Below, in pieces: positions 30,890 to 43,610 of a DNA stretch of 64,000 nt (positions within the stretch are counted from its first letter, which is position 1; each line of letters opens with the position of its first letter). Location: assembly GCF_000003815.2 (NCBI RefSeq), contig NC_049990.1, positions 14,371,633 through 14,435,632 on the forward strand, written 5' to 3'. This DNA is from Branchiostoma floridae. Taxonomy: Eukaryota; Chordata; Leptocardii; Amphioxiformes; Branchiostomatidae. The position numbers were made by a program, and so were the translations under genes. Under the pieces are notes generated by a model. The model did no database searches, was not told where the DNA came from, and worked only from the letters and a program-made list of their open reading frames with translations.

Positions 30890-33380
30890 CGTTACTCCTC
30901 CCACGTCGTACTTGGAGTCTTGTGAGTTGGTATATAGTGGAGCATAAAAAGTATTTTGTCGGATCGGGGCAAAAGTACTGTCACAGATTTATCTTTTGTT
31001 ATGTTCCAGGCCATGGAAAACGTAGATAGATGTTATTGTAACGGTTGAATTTCAAACAAATTATAGTCTAAACGCTTTTTTTGTATGACGGTTACACATT
31101 TCTCAAGGTCACCACAGACTTATAGACTAGTGGCAGCTTTAATGAAGGATTTAGAATTTATAATATAAAGCAGGTGGTAACAAGAAAAGGCAACTTCACT
31201 TGAGTCTTTTCCGACAGAATGTAAAAAGAGGTTTTGAAATCTGATGTTTTTCTGGCTCGAGAAGTGCTCCAAAAAAGACTAATCGGCTCTATGTTAAAAA
31301 ATTACTTACTGTATTCATTAATTTTGTTGCTGACGTGTACTTTTACCTCGTGATCTTTGAATAAGTCAACAGATCCCTGATACAAGTATTGACGGGCGAA
31401 TAAATGAGAATTTTCTAATAGTGCTTATATTACTCGTAATTTTGAAGAAACTATTCTTAGTATAATTATACGTCATTATTCTTTCCTATTACGATAAACA
31501 TTTCAAAATCATATTTGCCATTTGACGTTTCTGTAAAGAAATAAAGCCCCACAAGTGACCAGTGAATAATGATTTGCTCTAAGAGTAATCAGTGCAATGC
31601 TTCGGGTACTGAACGTACCTTTTGGTAATTGTTGCTAACATGTACTATTCACCTCTACTTGTTGAAAAAATAAGCATACCATTATGATATATCAGTTTGA
31701 CAGGATTTAAAGAAAACGTGAAAAAGGTTGTCCTTCATATTCTACAACACGGTGATACTTATCTTCCCTAAGCTAAGGGCACAACCCTCCGTACGTGCAA
31801 ATACGTGGAGTCTACGTGCCAAAACGTGGGCAATCTTTTGGTATCCGTAGGTACATGTAGTAAGTACCACCTCCGTACTTACGGTAGGGAATCCGGAGCA
31901 CGCAGACACGCCGTAGGACTTAACGTGCAGGCAAAACTTTGTGTGCCATCGGGCTGCAAATTCGCCCCTTGCACGTGCCAGTACGGGCGACGCACCTGCC
32001 CTGTACAGCCTAAACGTTTTCAGAAATGCGTGACGGACGTGGCCTCCCAACAAAACGTACGGACAATTGCACGTACGGCGGGTTGTGCCCTTAGCTTAAA
32101 GGTAAACATCACAATATTTGATATCATTGTTGTTGTTGATGATTAAGGCACATTTCCATGAGACTCGCATGGAAGAATTTTAGCAATTTGCTGACATACA
32201 CTTACTGTGTGCTTGATTTCCATAGTGTCAATATCGTAAACTAAATACAATCTTACCGTTTTTTACCCACAGTGTAGATTGTAGGAAATTGGTCTGTAGT
32301 CCCAGTACAGATCGGACTAAAACTGAACAACAATGATACAACAAATGGTCTGGTTAGACAGGGATATATTCATCTGCCGAGGCGTTGTCACCAAGTCTCT
32401 TTGTGCAGAATGGGATCATAGGGGTGTTTGTCCAGATAATGTTGATTATAAAACACTAAGGACAAATCATTTCCATGCGGGGGGAGATTGAAACAATTAT
32501 CGATAATAATAATCAAAGGAAATTATGGCGGTGTATTATAATTATAGCAAATATTTTTCGAATTAAATTCACTAAAGCATAAAGAAAAACCATTCACTAC
32601 AACATAAAGAAATTGGTGTTGTTATGGTTGTAAAATTTTTTTCTACCATACAGTTTAATTGAGCTTACCAAGGATATTGCATCAGCAGACCAATTAGATC
32701 TTAGTTTCTGAATAGTTATGACATTTACGTCACTGCTTTTAAAAGGCAAATCCTTGAAAATTTCAAGGTCACACGACATTTGACAAGAAAGTGTCGAATG
32801 TGATGGGACTAGTTTGTTTTTTTCTTGACAGCTTAGAGGCCACCATTATGCATTCTAAGTCTTACAAAGAGATCTATGAAATTTTTAAGGACGTGAAGAT
32901 AACAGTTAGGTGATAAGCTGAAAAATCACCAGTAAGATGTATTGAATTCTTTTTGGACATCCTAAAAACTAGCATTTGAGGTAGATAAATATCGAACGGC
33001 AATTAAAAGTGTATTCTCAATGTATTTTAACTATTCTAACTGCAGTATGACGACATTCTACGGCATTCCAAAATTATTCAAAACATTCTTATCTCATTCG
33101 ATGGAGAACCAAAACGGCAAGACACTACGAATCCTGCCAGAATGTGGCCAAAAGAATATCTGCAATGCAGTGAAAATTTCTAGAATACTTTACGAATTCC
33201 CAGGAATATAAAAGCATTTTCATTTTGACCGCATTTTGGCTTGTTCCTTCTCGTGTGAAGGGGATATAAGGTCCATTTGGAATTCCCACCTGAATGGCCC
33301 CAAATGTGGTACGAATTTCGCAAAATAAAATACTTCATTCCGGCTGGTTCTGCTTGATTCCTGCTAATTTTAGATGATAC
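30890..33380 (-). repeat. 2.5-kb tandem unit, copy 1
   Basis: Begins ACTCCTCCCACGTCGTACTT and ends where the same motif recurs at 33379. Copies 2 and 3 follow downstream. Short frames on the minus strand bounded by splice-like sites recur in copies: 31310-31376 (GSVDLFKDHEVKVHVSNKIN, acceptor TGTATCAG, donor GTAAGT) and one near 32680-32740 (SDVNVITIQKLRSNWSADAI, donor GTAAGC). This may be a tandemly duplicated gene, but no domain is recognised and changes between copies are mostly amino-acid-altering. Confidence 0.75.
31769..32098. mobile_element. CpG-rich MITE within the tandem unit, copy 1
   Basis: Near-perfect inverted ends TAAGCTAAGGGCACAACC and GGTTGTGCCCTTAGCTTA, continuing inward to CCGTACGTGCA. 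Rich in TACGTGC and CGTACG. Open frames on both strands only reflect the composition. The same element occupies the same place in the next unit, so it predates the duplication. Confidence 0.75.
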
Positions 33381-34163
33381 TCCTTCCACGTCGTATTTGG
33401 TGTCTTATGAGTCAGGTCGTATTTACTGGAGCATAAAAAGTATTTTGTCGAGTCGGGGCAAAAGTACTGTATACTGTCCTAGATTTATCATATGTTATGT
33501 TCCAGGCCATGGGAAACGTGAATAGTTATTATTGTAACGGTTGGATTTTAAACAAATTTTAGTCTAAACGCGGTATCTATATGACGGTTACACATTTCTC
33601 AAGGTCACCACAGATTTACAGACTGGTGGCAGCTTTAATGAAGGATTTAGAATTTATAATATAAAGCAGGTGGTAACAAGAAAAGGCAACTTCACTTGAG
33701 TCTTTTCCGCCAGAATGTAAAAAGAGGTTTAGAAATATGATGTTTTTCTGGCTCGAGAAATGCTCCAAAAAAGACTAATCGGCTCTATGTTAAAAAAATA
33801 CTTACTGTATTCATTAATTTTGTTGCTGACGTGTACTTGTACCTCGTGATCTTTGAATAAGTCAAAAGATCCCTGATACAGGTATTGACGGGCGTATATA
33901 GGAGAATTTATTAATAGTGCTTATATTACTCGTAATTTTTAAGAAAATATTCTTAGTATAATTATACGTCATTATTCTTTCGTATTACGATAAACATTTT
34001 AAACCATATTTGCCATTTGACGTTTCTGTAAAGAAATAAAGCCACAAGTGACCAGTGAATAATGATTTGCTCTAAGAGTAATCAGTGCAATGCTTCGGGT
34101 ACTGAATGTACCTTTTGGTAATTGTTGCTTACATGTACTATCCACCTCTACTTATTGAATAAA
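33381..34163 (-). repeat. 2.5-kb tandem unit, copy 2 (first part)
   Basis: Matches 30890-31675 closely (for example the GCAGGTGGTAACAAGAAAAG block) up to AACTAGAG, where the 5.4-kb insertion starts. The acceptor in front of one candidate exon is mutated here (ATCAG to ATCAT). Confidence 0.85.
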
Positions 34164-34547
34164 CTAGAGTTCCACGAACACATACCTTTGCCAAATAAAC
34201 CAGGTTTGTTATGCAGAATGATGTCTGTAGACAAATGCGTTACTCATTTCATTTTATCTTATAACAAGACAGACCTGCAGAAAGTAGATTTCCCTAACAT
34301 TGCTTGGCACAGTACAATGATTATTGCCCTTTCAGAATTAAATTATAATAACCACTGAGAGAATCAATATACTATACAGGACTGTTTCAGAACTGCAATC
34401 TTCCACATTGAATAAGATAAACAAAATAATGCAACTCAACTCTAACCTAAGGGGCTCCTTATCGAACTTGACCTTCGTTTCCCCGACCCATACCTACCTA
34501 CCAAATATCATCAGGATCCATCCAAGGCTTCTCCAGTTATGCTGTTA

Positions 34548-34564
34548 ACACACACACACACACA
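34548..34564. repeat. (AC)n microsatellite
   Basis: Short AC tract following GAGTTATGC-type sequence, the same position as the longer tract at 38701. Confidence 0.9.
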
Positions 34565-34619
34565 GAGAGACACACAAACACACCCAAAACATAACCTTAA
34601 CCCTCCTGACAAAGGTAAA

Positions 34620-36080
34620 AATGCCTGCTATCCCCAGGAACAAGTTGCTAGGGGCCCTAACATATGTCACTTCTTCCTATTAAGCACAACACCTATTTAA
34701 CTTTTAAAAATCAGGACCATACATGTTCCTGACTATTCGTTCAAGTCTCCGACCCCTAACCAACTCAAAGCTCAAAAGATATAGCACAAAGTATCTCTAT
34801 AGAAGCTAGGCATCTAAGTAGATCATATTACATGACACAGATTATACAACAATGTTTAAGAACTGGAATCTTCCAAATCTAATGAGGAAAACAATTACAA
34901 CTCTAAACTACACTGTACTGTAATGTACAGACCTACCCGGAATAGGAGTAGTAGGAGCGGTGAATTTGGTGAATAGGAGTAGGAGGAGCGGCTCTGTATT
35001 TTTTTCGACTACTTAGTATATCTCCGCGACTCGACCTCTGCTTGGAGAGTATCAATTTACATGTCTCGGCATTCCTCGGTATTTCCCGGGTGGAATCGGG
35101 AAACAGACTCGTTTTGATGTGCAGGGGATTCCCCTATGTTGGGGAGGGTTGAAGCTGTAGTTTGGGAGTTTCTGCCTTGTGTATTTTCCTCAGAATCACA
35201 ATTTATTGATTGCCAATTATGCTGAAGAACCTAGAAGGGGTTGTGACACCGCTGAGGAAGAGATTGACGATGTTTCTAACACTGGAAGTTGATGAAAATC
35301 GGCATTTTGACTGCCATTTGCCGGTCCTGTACCTTGTGGTAGTATTTACAAAACTCTGTTTGGTTTCTTTGCCGTGAAAAAGGAGTAGGTGGGTGTTTTT
35401 GGTGTTTATCATAAAGGACTGAGGGCCATGAGTGTCTGAAATTGTTTTCAAATTATTGATCCAGCCAAATTTCTGCTTTGTAATTGTTTTTTTCCCCTAT
35501 GGGGGAGGGCAGCATGTTCAGACATGTATGTAACACTTTGAGGTAGCAAAGTCTGTTTTGGTTTTCCTCCAAGATTAACTCATAATTTTGGTGAAATTTT
35601 CCTGGTCAAACATTAGGGGAACACTGATAAGGCCCATCTTTTTACAACCGGTCAAGGCTTTAGGTACTATCTTTGCTAGCAAGAATAAAACAGTTACAGT
35701 CACTTACATACATTGTTTTATGTTTTTATTGATTCAGGAAGAATAGCAAGGCATTCTAGCCTAGTTTTCAGTGACTTAACGTTAGTTATTTTAGACTTTG
35801 TGGGTGATGTTATATACATTTCAAATATTTTTTGAGACTTCAAAGAAAAATTTTTACTGTCCTTTTGTGCAGTATTATTCCTTACAAACTAGATACAGTC
35901 TTTATCTTGATATATTCATATTCTACAGGTTCTTTAAAAAGCTTTTCAAAAATGTATAGTTTTACCTATCTAGCATATAAGTATCTGAACATCCCACAAA
36001 CAGTTCGTAGGTTGGTGCGCTTGAGGATCGACAATTTTAGCTACGATTCCTGTATGCGCCGAAAATTTTAGCACGTCCTC
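34620..36080. other. no supported gene
   Basis: Sequence inside the 5.4-kb insertion with only short open frames, no recognised domain. Confidence 0.4.
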
Positions 36081-36087
36081 TAAGGGA

Positions 36088-36215
36088 CACTGTTTCAACT
36101 TTATAAATATGTCCCTGGTCCTGCATAATTATAGAAATATTTATAAAGTGGAACTTGATACTTCTGATAGTTTCTAGATAATGATAACATTCTACCATTA
36201 TTTACCATTCTTTAA
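36088..36215. repeat. interspersed repeat family D, copy 2 (partial)
   Basis: CACTGTTTCAACTTTATAAA through TTCTACCATTATTTACCATT matches 15475-15600 and 37400-37530. Confidence 0.8.
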
Positions 36216-36272
36216 ACCCTATCTAAGCATTGCAGTAGTACTGTTCGGGGCCACCAGGATCCTCCCCCATTA

Positions 36273-37288
36273 CACCCTGAACTTGCTAATCTTTACATTA
36301 CAGCCAATGTAGATTTCCTTTAGTGGTAAATGCTCTGCCAGACTTTGGGTTTTAGGGCAGGAGGGCCTTTAGGGCCAATAGTTCCCCTGAAACTGGTTAT
36401 TTTGATAAGAAGCAGGTTTCTGCAGACTCACTTGACTCAATTTTTTTTCCAGTTTCTTCAATTTTACTGTCTTTTGGCCATTTTTGGTAGATTTTGTATT
36501 CTTTAGCATTATTGCAGTATGTACTCTCCTCAAATGCTTACAGGTCTACCCCATATAACATTTTAGTACAGATTTAGGCCCCTAAATGGAAGTAGAGTAG
36601 TCTTCTTATGTCAGGATGAGCAAGGTTTACCATTTTTTCCCTGATTTTGTCACTTTTTGCCAAATGACAGGTGGTCTGTCACTAGCCTCAGAACACAGTG
36701 CCACAGCCCCCTGACCCAGCTTCTCAGAAAGTATCCCCAAGGGAGCATTCCAGGTCAGAAACCTTTGAAACTTGGGATGATTGTTAGCAACCCCTTTCGG
36801 CACCAAGTGTAATTATTGAAATTTGTCAATCTTGAACTTGAAGCCCCTACAAGGGCAATGACCCTAATTGATGCAGCCGCAGAAGGCCCAAAATGAGTCC
36901 ATACAGTATTTTAGACTATTTTCAACTTCTAGCATGAAAATGTAAGAAAAATTTCTTATTGATGAGCAGTGTAGGGTGCAGACATTCAGATTTGGCAAAA
37001 AAACAAGGTTTTGGTTCATTTCTTAGGCATGTGCTGACCCCTAATGTCAGGTTATGACCCCAAATTTCAGGTCATGAGAATCCAAGATGGCGGCAAATTT
37101 GAAGCGGCGCATAACTTATGCTGGCCGGAATTTCTAAAAAACAGGCTTTCGGACTCTTGAGATAGCGGGCTGCTGTGAGGGTTGAGTTCTTATGACCTGG
37201 AATGTTCACGGATGAGATTATGACACCCTGAACTTGCTAATCTTTACATTACAGCCAATGTAGATTTCCATTAGTGGTAAATGCTCTT
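36273..37288. repeat. 66-bp direct repeats flanking ~0.88 kb
   Basis: ACACCCTGAACTTGCTAATC through TAGTGGTAAATGCTCT occurs at 36273-36338 and 37222-37288. Between them lies unique sequence with AAGATGGCGGC near 37083. Unequal exchange or an insertion are both possible. Confidence 0.8.
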
Positions 37289-37391
37289 CAAATTGTATCC
37301 ATTCTAAGTCATCATACGAATGTTCCTTACCATTATTTACAATTGCCTTTAAAGTCTTGTACTTAGATGTCTAGAGCACTTCATACATCAT

Positions 37392-37740
37392 ACACATTTT
37401 AAACACTGTCTCAACTTTATGAATATGTCCCTGGTCCTGCATAATTATAAAATATTTATAATGTAAAACTTGATACCTCTGATAGTTTCTAGATAATGAC
37501 AACAGCATTCTACCATTCTTTTCCATTCCCTACCATTTCTTTAAACATCTTGTAAATGGGTCAGTGCTCTAGGAATATAACAATTCACACGTCCTTGCAA
37601 AGAAAGGTTACCAGTCATGCAACAATAGCCCACCACAAAGGATTCACCAGTGCCCAGCAGTGGAACTTAAAAATATAGAGAGATAACAATACCACTATGG
37701 CTTCCTTTTATGGGGTCAACATGCTACTTCTACCACTTGG
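37392..37740. repeat. interspersed repeat family D, copy 3
   Basis: Full-length match to 15460-15790, including GTCCCTGGTCCTGCATAATT and CCCACCACAAAGGATTCACC. Confidence 0.85.
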
Positions 37741-37810
37741 CAACATTGGAGTGTCTTGACAAAAATAACCTACTGTAGACATAAATTTGTCACTCATTAC
37801 ATTTTATTTT

Positions 37811-38420
37811 ATATGCCTGGAGTTGGTTCATAAAATTTTGCCATTGATTATACAAATTAGATCCATATGAGATCAACATTTTATTCTATATGCCTGGAGT
37901 TGGTTCATAAAATTTTGCCATTGATTATACAAATTAGATCCAAATGAGATCAACATTTGCATAATTGATATGTATTGACAGTTCTTTTTCTCAGCTACAA
38001 ATGTGACAAGTTTGAAAGTCCTATAATGGAATGCAGTAGATTTACAAACTTTCCTCATTAATTATGCAAATTAGCTGTCGATTTGCATAATTAGAATTCC
38101 ATCATGTAAGTCTTCCCTTTGGCTATCTACATACCAAAAATCATGACGATCCGTCAACACATTCATATTTTCTCATTAATTATGCAAATGAGGTCAATTG
38201 CATAATTAATATGCGTTGATATTTTTCTCTTTCTCATCTAAATATGTGACAAGTTTGAAAGTCCTATCATGAAATGCAGTGGATTTATAAACTTTCCTCA
38301 TTAATTATGCAAATTAGCTGTTGATTTGAATAATTAGTATTCCATTATGTACATTGTTACTTGGGCTATCTACATACCAAAAATCATGACGATCCTTCTA
38401 CACGTTCCCGAGTTATTCTC
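37811..38420. repeat. 77-bp and ~243-bp nested tandem duplications
   Basis: ATATGCCTGGAGTTGGTTCA recurs at a 77-bp step (37811, 37888). A larger unit with TGTGACAAGTTTGAAAGTCC and CTCATTAATTATGCAAATTA recurs at about 243 bp (38055 and 38298). The TTAATTATGCAAAT sequence contains the POU octamer core, repeated several times; probably incidental. Confidence 0.8.
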
Positions 38421-38595
38421 CTCCAAAGTTTGAAAGGAAATCGGCGGCTGCAGTTCCAAACAAGCCGTTAGGGGGTCAAAACTTACAGCACTTACTCTCT
38501 GCCCCAAGGGCTATTTACCATTTAAACATCGCGACCACAACATGTCCAGAACATGAGATATAAAAAATTGAGTTTCTGCTGCAGTACCTTAGCAA

Positions 38596-38698
38596 GCCGC
38601 TAGGGAGCCCATTATCGAACTTGACCTTCGTTTTCCCAACTCCTACCCACCTACCAAATATTATCGGGATCCATCCGAGGCTTCTTGAGTTATGCTGT

Positions 38699-38742
<44 letters not shown>

Positions 38743-39601
38743 ACACACACACAGACTCACAAGCACAAAACATAACCATAACCATTCTGGCACTGTGGCT
38801 ATATTTGGGTGTAATGGTTACCTCATGCCCAAGCCTATAGTGTAAGATTGACAAGAAGTGACCCCAAAGGTCATAGTTGCTGCAAAAGAGGTCAACACGA
38901 CTATGAACCAGACGATACGATTACAAGAAAATTGTTTATAGGGACAGTACATTATACATGATGGGGTATATACATGCTATGTACACATAAGATTTAATAA
39001 TCTGTAGACCAAGAATAAGGGCAACTAGGGGGCCCAAACTTATGTTACTAACTCCTGAGCATAAGAGCTATCTAACACCCAAAATTCGTGACCATATCAT
39101 GTTTAGAAGATGAGAAAACACACCCGGAAGTTGCGCTGCAGTACCAAGGGAAGCTGCTAGGGGGCCCATTATCGAACTCCCCCTTCGTTTCCCAGACCCC
39201 TACCCACCCACCAAATACTAGCTGCATCCGTCGAAGTCTTCTCGAGTTATGCTGTCCGCAGACAAAAGTTTGCAATTAAACCGGCGCCTGCACTTCCATG
39301 AAAGCCACTAGGGGGCCCAAACTCGCAGCAATCACTCCCTGCTTTAAGGGCTCCCTAACGCTCAAAAATCACGACCGCAGCATGTCCGGAACGCGAGATA
39401 TCAAGCATGCAGGTCCTGCTGCAGTACCTTAGCAAGCCGCTAGGAGGCCCATTATCGAACTCGACCTTCGTCTTCCACACCCCTACCCACCCACCAAATA
39501 TCAGCTGCATCCATCGAAGTCCTCTCGAGTTATGCTGCTCACAAACGGGGAGAACCACACCACCAAACCGAAAACATAACCTTAGCCATTCTGGCAAAGG
39601 T
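38596..39601. repeat. three copies of a TATCGAACT...CTTCG repeat
   Basis: ATTATCGAACT followed by CGTTT(T)CC, CTACCCACC, CACCAAATA and GAGTTATGCTG occurs at about 38611, 39169 and 39451; a further copy is at 34459. Each is about 100 bp and some end in an AC tract. Short opposite-strand frames are shadows. Confidence 0.8.
38701..38756. repeat. (AC)n microsatellite
   Basis: About 55 bases of AC repeats interrupted by AG. Confidence 0.95.
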
Positions 39602-41335
39602 AATAAGCATACCATTATGATATATCAGTTTGAAAGGATTTAAAGAAAACGTGAAAAAGGCTGTCCTTCATATTCTACAACACGGTGATACTTATCTTCC
39701 CTAAGCTAAGGGCACAACCCTCCGTACGTGCAAATACGTGGAGTCTACGTGCCAAAACGTGGGCAATCTTTTGGTATCCGTAGGTACACAATGTAGTAAG
39801 TACCACCTCCGTACGAACTGGTAGGGAATCCGACCGATTTTGGAGCAAGCAGACACGCCGTAGGACTTAACGTGCAGGCAAAACTTTGTGTGCCATCGGG
39901 CTGCAAATTCGCCCCCCGCACGTGCCAGTACGAGCGACGCTCCTGCCCTGTACAGCCTAAAAGTTTTCAGAATGCGTGACGGACGTGGCCTCCCAACAGA
40001 CGTACGGACAAAATGCACGTACGGCGGTTTGTGCCCTTAGCTTAAAGGTGACATCTCAATATTTGATATCATTGTTGTTGTTGATGTTTAAGGCACATTT
40101 CCACGAAACTCGCATGGAAGAATTTTAGCAATTTGCTGACATACACTTACTGTGTGCTTGATTTCCATAGTGTCAATATCGTAAACTAAATAAAATCTTA
40201 CCGTTTTTTACCCACAGTGTAGATTGTAGGAAATTGGTCTGTAGTCCCAGTACAGATCAGACTAAAACTGTACAACAATGATACAACAAATGGTCTGGTT
40301 AGAGAGGGATATATTCATCTGCCGAGGCGTTATCACCAAGTATCTTTGTGCAGAATGGGATCATAGGGGTGTGGTCCAGATAATGTTGATTATATAAAAC
40401 ACTTAGGACAAACCATTTCCATGCGGGGGGAGATTGAAACAATTATCGATAATAATAATCAAAGGAAATTATGGCGGTGTATTATAATTATAGCAAATAT
40501 TTTTCGAATTAAATTCTCTAAAGCATAAAGAAAAACCATTCACTACAACATAAAGAAATTGGTGTTGTTATGGTTGTAAAATTTTTCCTCACCATACAGT
40601 TTAATTGAGCTTACCAAAGATATTGCATCAGCAGACCAATTAGATCTTAGTTTCTGAATAGTTATGACATTTACGTCACTGCTTTTAAAAGGCAAATCCT
40701 TGAAAATTTCAAGGTCACACGACATTTGACAAGAAAGTGTCGAATGTGATGGGACTATTTTTTTTTCTTTTGACAGGTTAGAGGCCATCATTATACATTC
40801 ATTCATTATACAAGTCTTACAAAGAGATCTATGAAATTTTTAAGGACGTGAAGATAACAGTTAGGTGATAATGTGAAAAATCACAAGTAAGATGTATTGA
40901 ATTCTTTTTGGACATTCTAAAAGCTTGCATTTGAGGTAGATAAATATCGAACGGCAATTAAAAGTGTATTCTCAATGTATTTTAACTATTCTAACTGCAA
41001 CATGACGGCATTCTACGGCATTCCAACATTATTCCAAACATTCTTATCTCATTCGATGGAGAATTGAAACGGCAAGCCACTACGAATCCTGCCAGAATGT
41101 GGCCAAAAGAATATCTGCAATGCAGTGAAAATTTCTAGAATACTTTACGAATTCCCAGGAATATAAAAGAATTTTCATTTTGACCGCATTTTGGCTCGTT
41201 CCTTCTCATGTGAAGGGGATATAAGGTCCATTTGGAATTTCCACCTGAATGGCCCCAAATGTGGTACGAATTTCGCAAAATAAAATACTTCATTCCGGCT
41301 GGTTCTGCTTGATTCCTGCTAATTTTAGATGATAC
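39602..41335 (-). repeat. 2.5-kb tandem unit, copy 2 (second part)
   Basis: Resumes the unit at AATAAGCATACCATTATGAT and matches 31670-33378 almost base for base. The candidate exon SDVNVITIQKLRSNWSADAI and its GTAAGC donor are conserved. Confidence 0.9.
39702..40044. mobile_element. CpG-rich MITE within the tandem unit, copy 2
   Basis: Same ends as 31769-32098, with a few small insertions. Orthologous position in the duplicated unit. Confidence 0.75.
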
Positions 41336-42663
41336 TCCTCCCACGTCGTATTTGGTGTCTTATGAGTCAGGTCGTATTTACTGGAGCATAAAAAGTATTT
41401 TGTCGAGTCGGGGCAAAAGTACTGTATACTGTCTTAGATTTATCATATGTTATGTTCCGGGCCATGGGAAACGTGAATAGTTATTATTGTAACGGTTGGA
41501 TTTTAAACAAATTTTAGTCTGAACGCGGTATCTAAATGACGGTTACACATTTCTCAAGGTCACCGCAGATTTACAGACTGGTGGCAGCTTTAATGAAGGA
41601 TTTAGAATTTATAATATAAAGCAGGTGGTAACAAGAAAAGGCAACTTTACTTGAGTCTTTTCCGCCAGAATGTAAAAAGAGGTTTAGAAATATGATGTTT
41701 TTCTGGCTCGAGAAATGCTCCAAAAAAGACTATTTAGTAAACGGCTCTATGTTAGAAAAATACTTTCTGTATTCACTAATTTTGTTGCTGACGTGTACTT
41801 TTACCTCGTGATCTTTGAATAAGTCAACAGATCCCTGATACAGGTATTGACGGGCGTATAAAGGAGAATTTATTAATAGTGCTTATATTACTCGTAATGT
41901 TTAAGAAATATTCTTAGTATAATTATACGTCATTATTCTTTCCTATTACGATAAATATTTAAAAAAAATTTGCCTTTTGACGTTTCAGTAAAAAAATGAA
42001 ACCCGAGCCCTACAAGGCAACCGTGAATAATGATTTGTTCTAAGAGTAATCAGAGCAATGATTTTGGTCATGAATGTAGTACCTTTCGGTATTGTTGTTG
42101 ACATGAACTTGTCTCCAATGTGTTACTTACTGTTTGCCTAATTTCTATAATGTCAATATCGTAAGGTAAAGACAATCTTACCATTTTGAACTGACAGTAC
42201 AGATTTTAGGTAGGTGGTCTGTAGTCACAGTGCAGTACCGTTCTCGTTGGGAATTGGAATAAAACTGAACAACGATGATACAACAAATGGTCTTTCTAGA
42301 CGTTGTCACCAAGTCTCTTTGTGCAGAATGGGATCCCAGGGGTGTGGCCCAGATAATGTTGATTATAAACCGTTTAAGACCAACCATTTCTTTGCAGGGG
42401 GAGATCGAGAAAATCATTAATGATAAGAATCAATGGAAATTGTGACAATGTTCAATGTGTTATAATGATTGCAAATGCTGTTCGAAATAAAATTACTAAA
42501 GCATAAAGAAGAAAACATTCACAACAACACAAAGAAATATGTGTTGTTATGGCTGTAAAGATTTTCCACACCAAACAATTTAAGTGAGCTTACCAAGAAT
42601 ATTACATCAGCAGACCAATTAAATCTTTGTTTCTGAATAGTTATGGCACTTACGTCACTGCAT
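41336..42663 (-). repeat. 2.5-kb tandem unit, copy 3 (diverged, MITE-interrupted)
   Basis: The first 780 bases match copies 1 and 2; the rest is more diverged and lacks the CpG-rich MITE. Candidate exon SDVSAITIQKQRFNWSADVI keeps frame and donor. The unit is cut at TTAA (42664) by a MITE and continues after it at 43611 (AAGGTAAATT against AAGGCAAATC in other copies). Confidence 0.8.
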
Positions 42664-43610
42664 TTAACCCTCAAACACCCGAGTGGGTTCCGTTTGGACC
42701 ACAGTCGTACATTTTGAAGTGCCATTTCAACATTTTGATCTGAAGAAAAAATCCTTCCGTGACTTTGTCAGTCAATATGTCTTATACCTTCTCCTAAGTT
42801 TTCGCAAAGATTGGTACAATTATGTGGAAATTATAAAGAAAGTTTGTGTTCAGTCCCTCTGGGGTCCAAACGGACCCCAGCAAAAATGTGCAGTTTTTAA
42901 AACAGACTTTGGAGGCTAACTCCTTAACCACTTATAGTATGACTACTAAGCTTTTAGACGATAATAAGAATGTAACCCTTAATCCTCACAAAAATTTCTG
43001 TCATCAACATGTAATGTGACGACATTATGACGTCATTTACCTAATCAGGGGGCCATCTTGGATTTTGACCAATGACGTCATGAAATTAGCATAAATTGTA
43101 TTTCATAGAATATAATTGTTGTCAGAAAACAGATGTAGTTTACCAAGAAAACCTTGTTTAAATTGAAATTGTCAAATTTTGGCAAAAATATGCTTGTTAG
43201 AATATGGTTGCCATGGCAACCTCAAAAAATGATAAACTTACTTCCTTGACCAAAAACTTTTGCAAACAATATTTTTTTATAAATTACCAAGTTTCGTAGC
43301 TTTAGCTCTAGCCGTTCATGAGTTATGCGACATAATGTTGCTGAGGGCCTCAAAATTCCCCTATCTGGTGGGAATAGGTTTAGTGCAAAACGTGGTCCTG
43401 CTGAACTTTTGCATAAATTATGATAATGTGTTGGAATTAACAACACACTAACATCTCAAAATCTTCCTCTTACATTGACGAAGCAATGTATATACAATGA
43501 TCGCCGATAAGAAATGGTACTGAGATTTTATGAACAAAACAGTTTGGGGTCCGTTTGGACCCCACTCGGTCATTTTAGTCGCAAAAAAAGGTCGGGTGCT
43601 TGAGGGTGAA
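42664..43610. mobile_element. TTAA-bounded MITE, family B
   Basis: Left border TTAACCCTCAAACACCCGA; right border TCGGGTGCTTGAGGG then TGAA (mutated TTAA). The uninterrupted TTTTAAAAGGCAAAT in copies 1 and 2 of the tandem unit is the empty site. Subterminal palindromes GGGGTCCAAACGGACCCC at 42861-42878 and its reverse form at 43546-43563; X-box palindrome at 43207-43220; CREs at 43028-43035 and 43073-43080; GCCATCTTGG between them. Confidence 0.9.

Larger units (their letters stand above)
34164..39601 (-). mobile_element. 5.4-kb Helitron-like insertion in the tandem array
   Basis: Left border CTAGAGTTCCACGAACACAT and right border CATTCTGGCAAAGGT are defined by comparing tandem copy 2 with the uninterrupted copy 1 at 31660-31690. 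On the minus strand the element runs ACCTTTGCCAGAATGG...GAACTCTAG between host T residues, with subterminal inverted repeats TACCTTTGCCA and a small GTTC/GAAC hairpin before CTCTAG. No target duplication beyond an A-run. No helicase ORF inside; it holds several repeats and may be composite. Confidence 0.55.

Noticed and set aside
31742-32146. 100-residue frames on both strands at 31.8 and 39.7 kb
   Set aside because: They lie within a CpG-rich MITE with inverted ends and are explained by composition.
39072-39643. Plus and minus frames at 39.1-39.6 kb
   Set aside because: Translations of the repeated TATCGAACT element; differ between copies by frameshifts.
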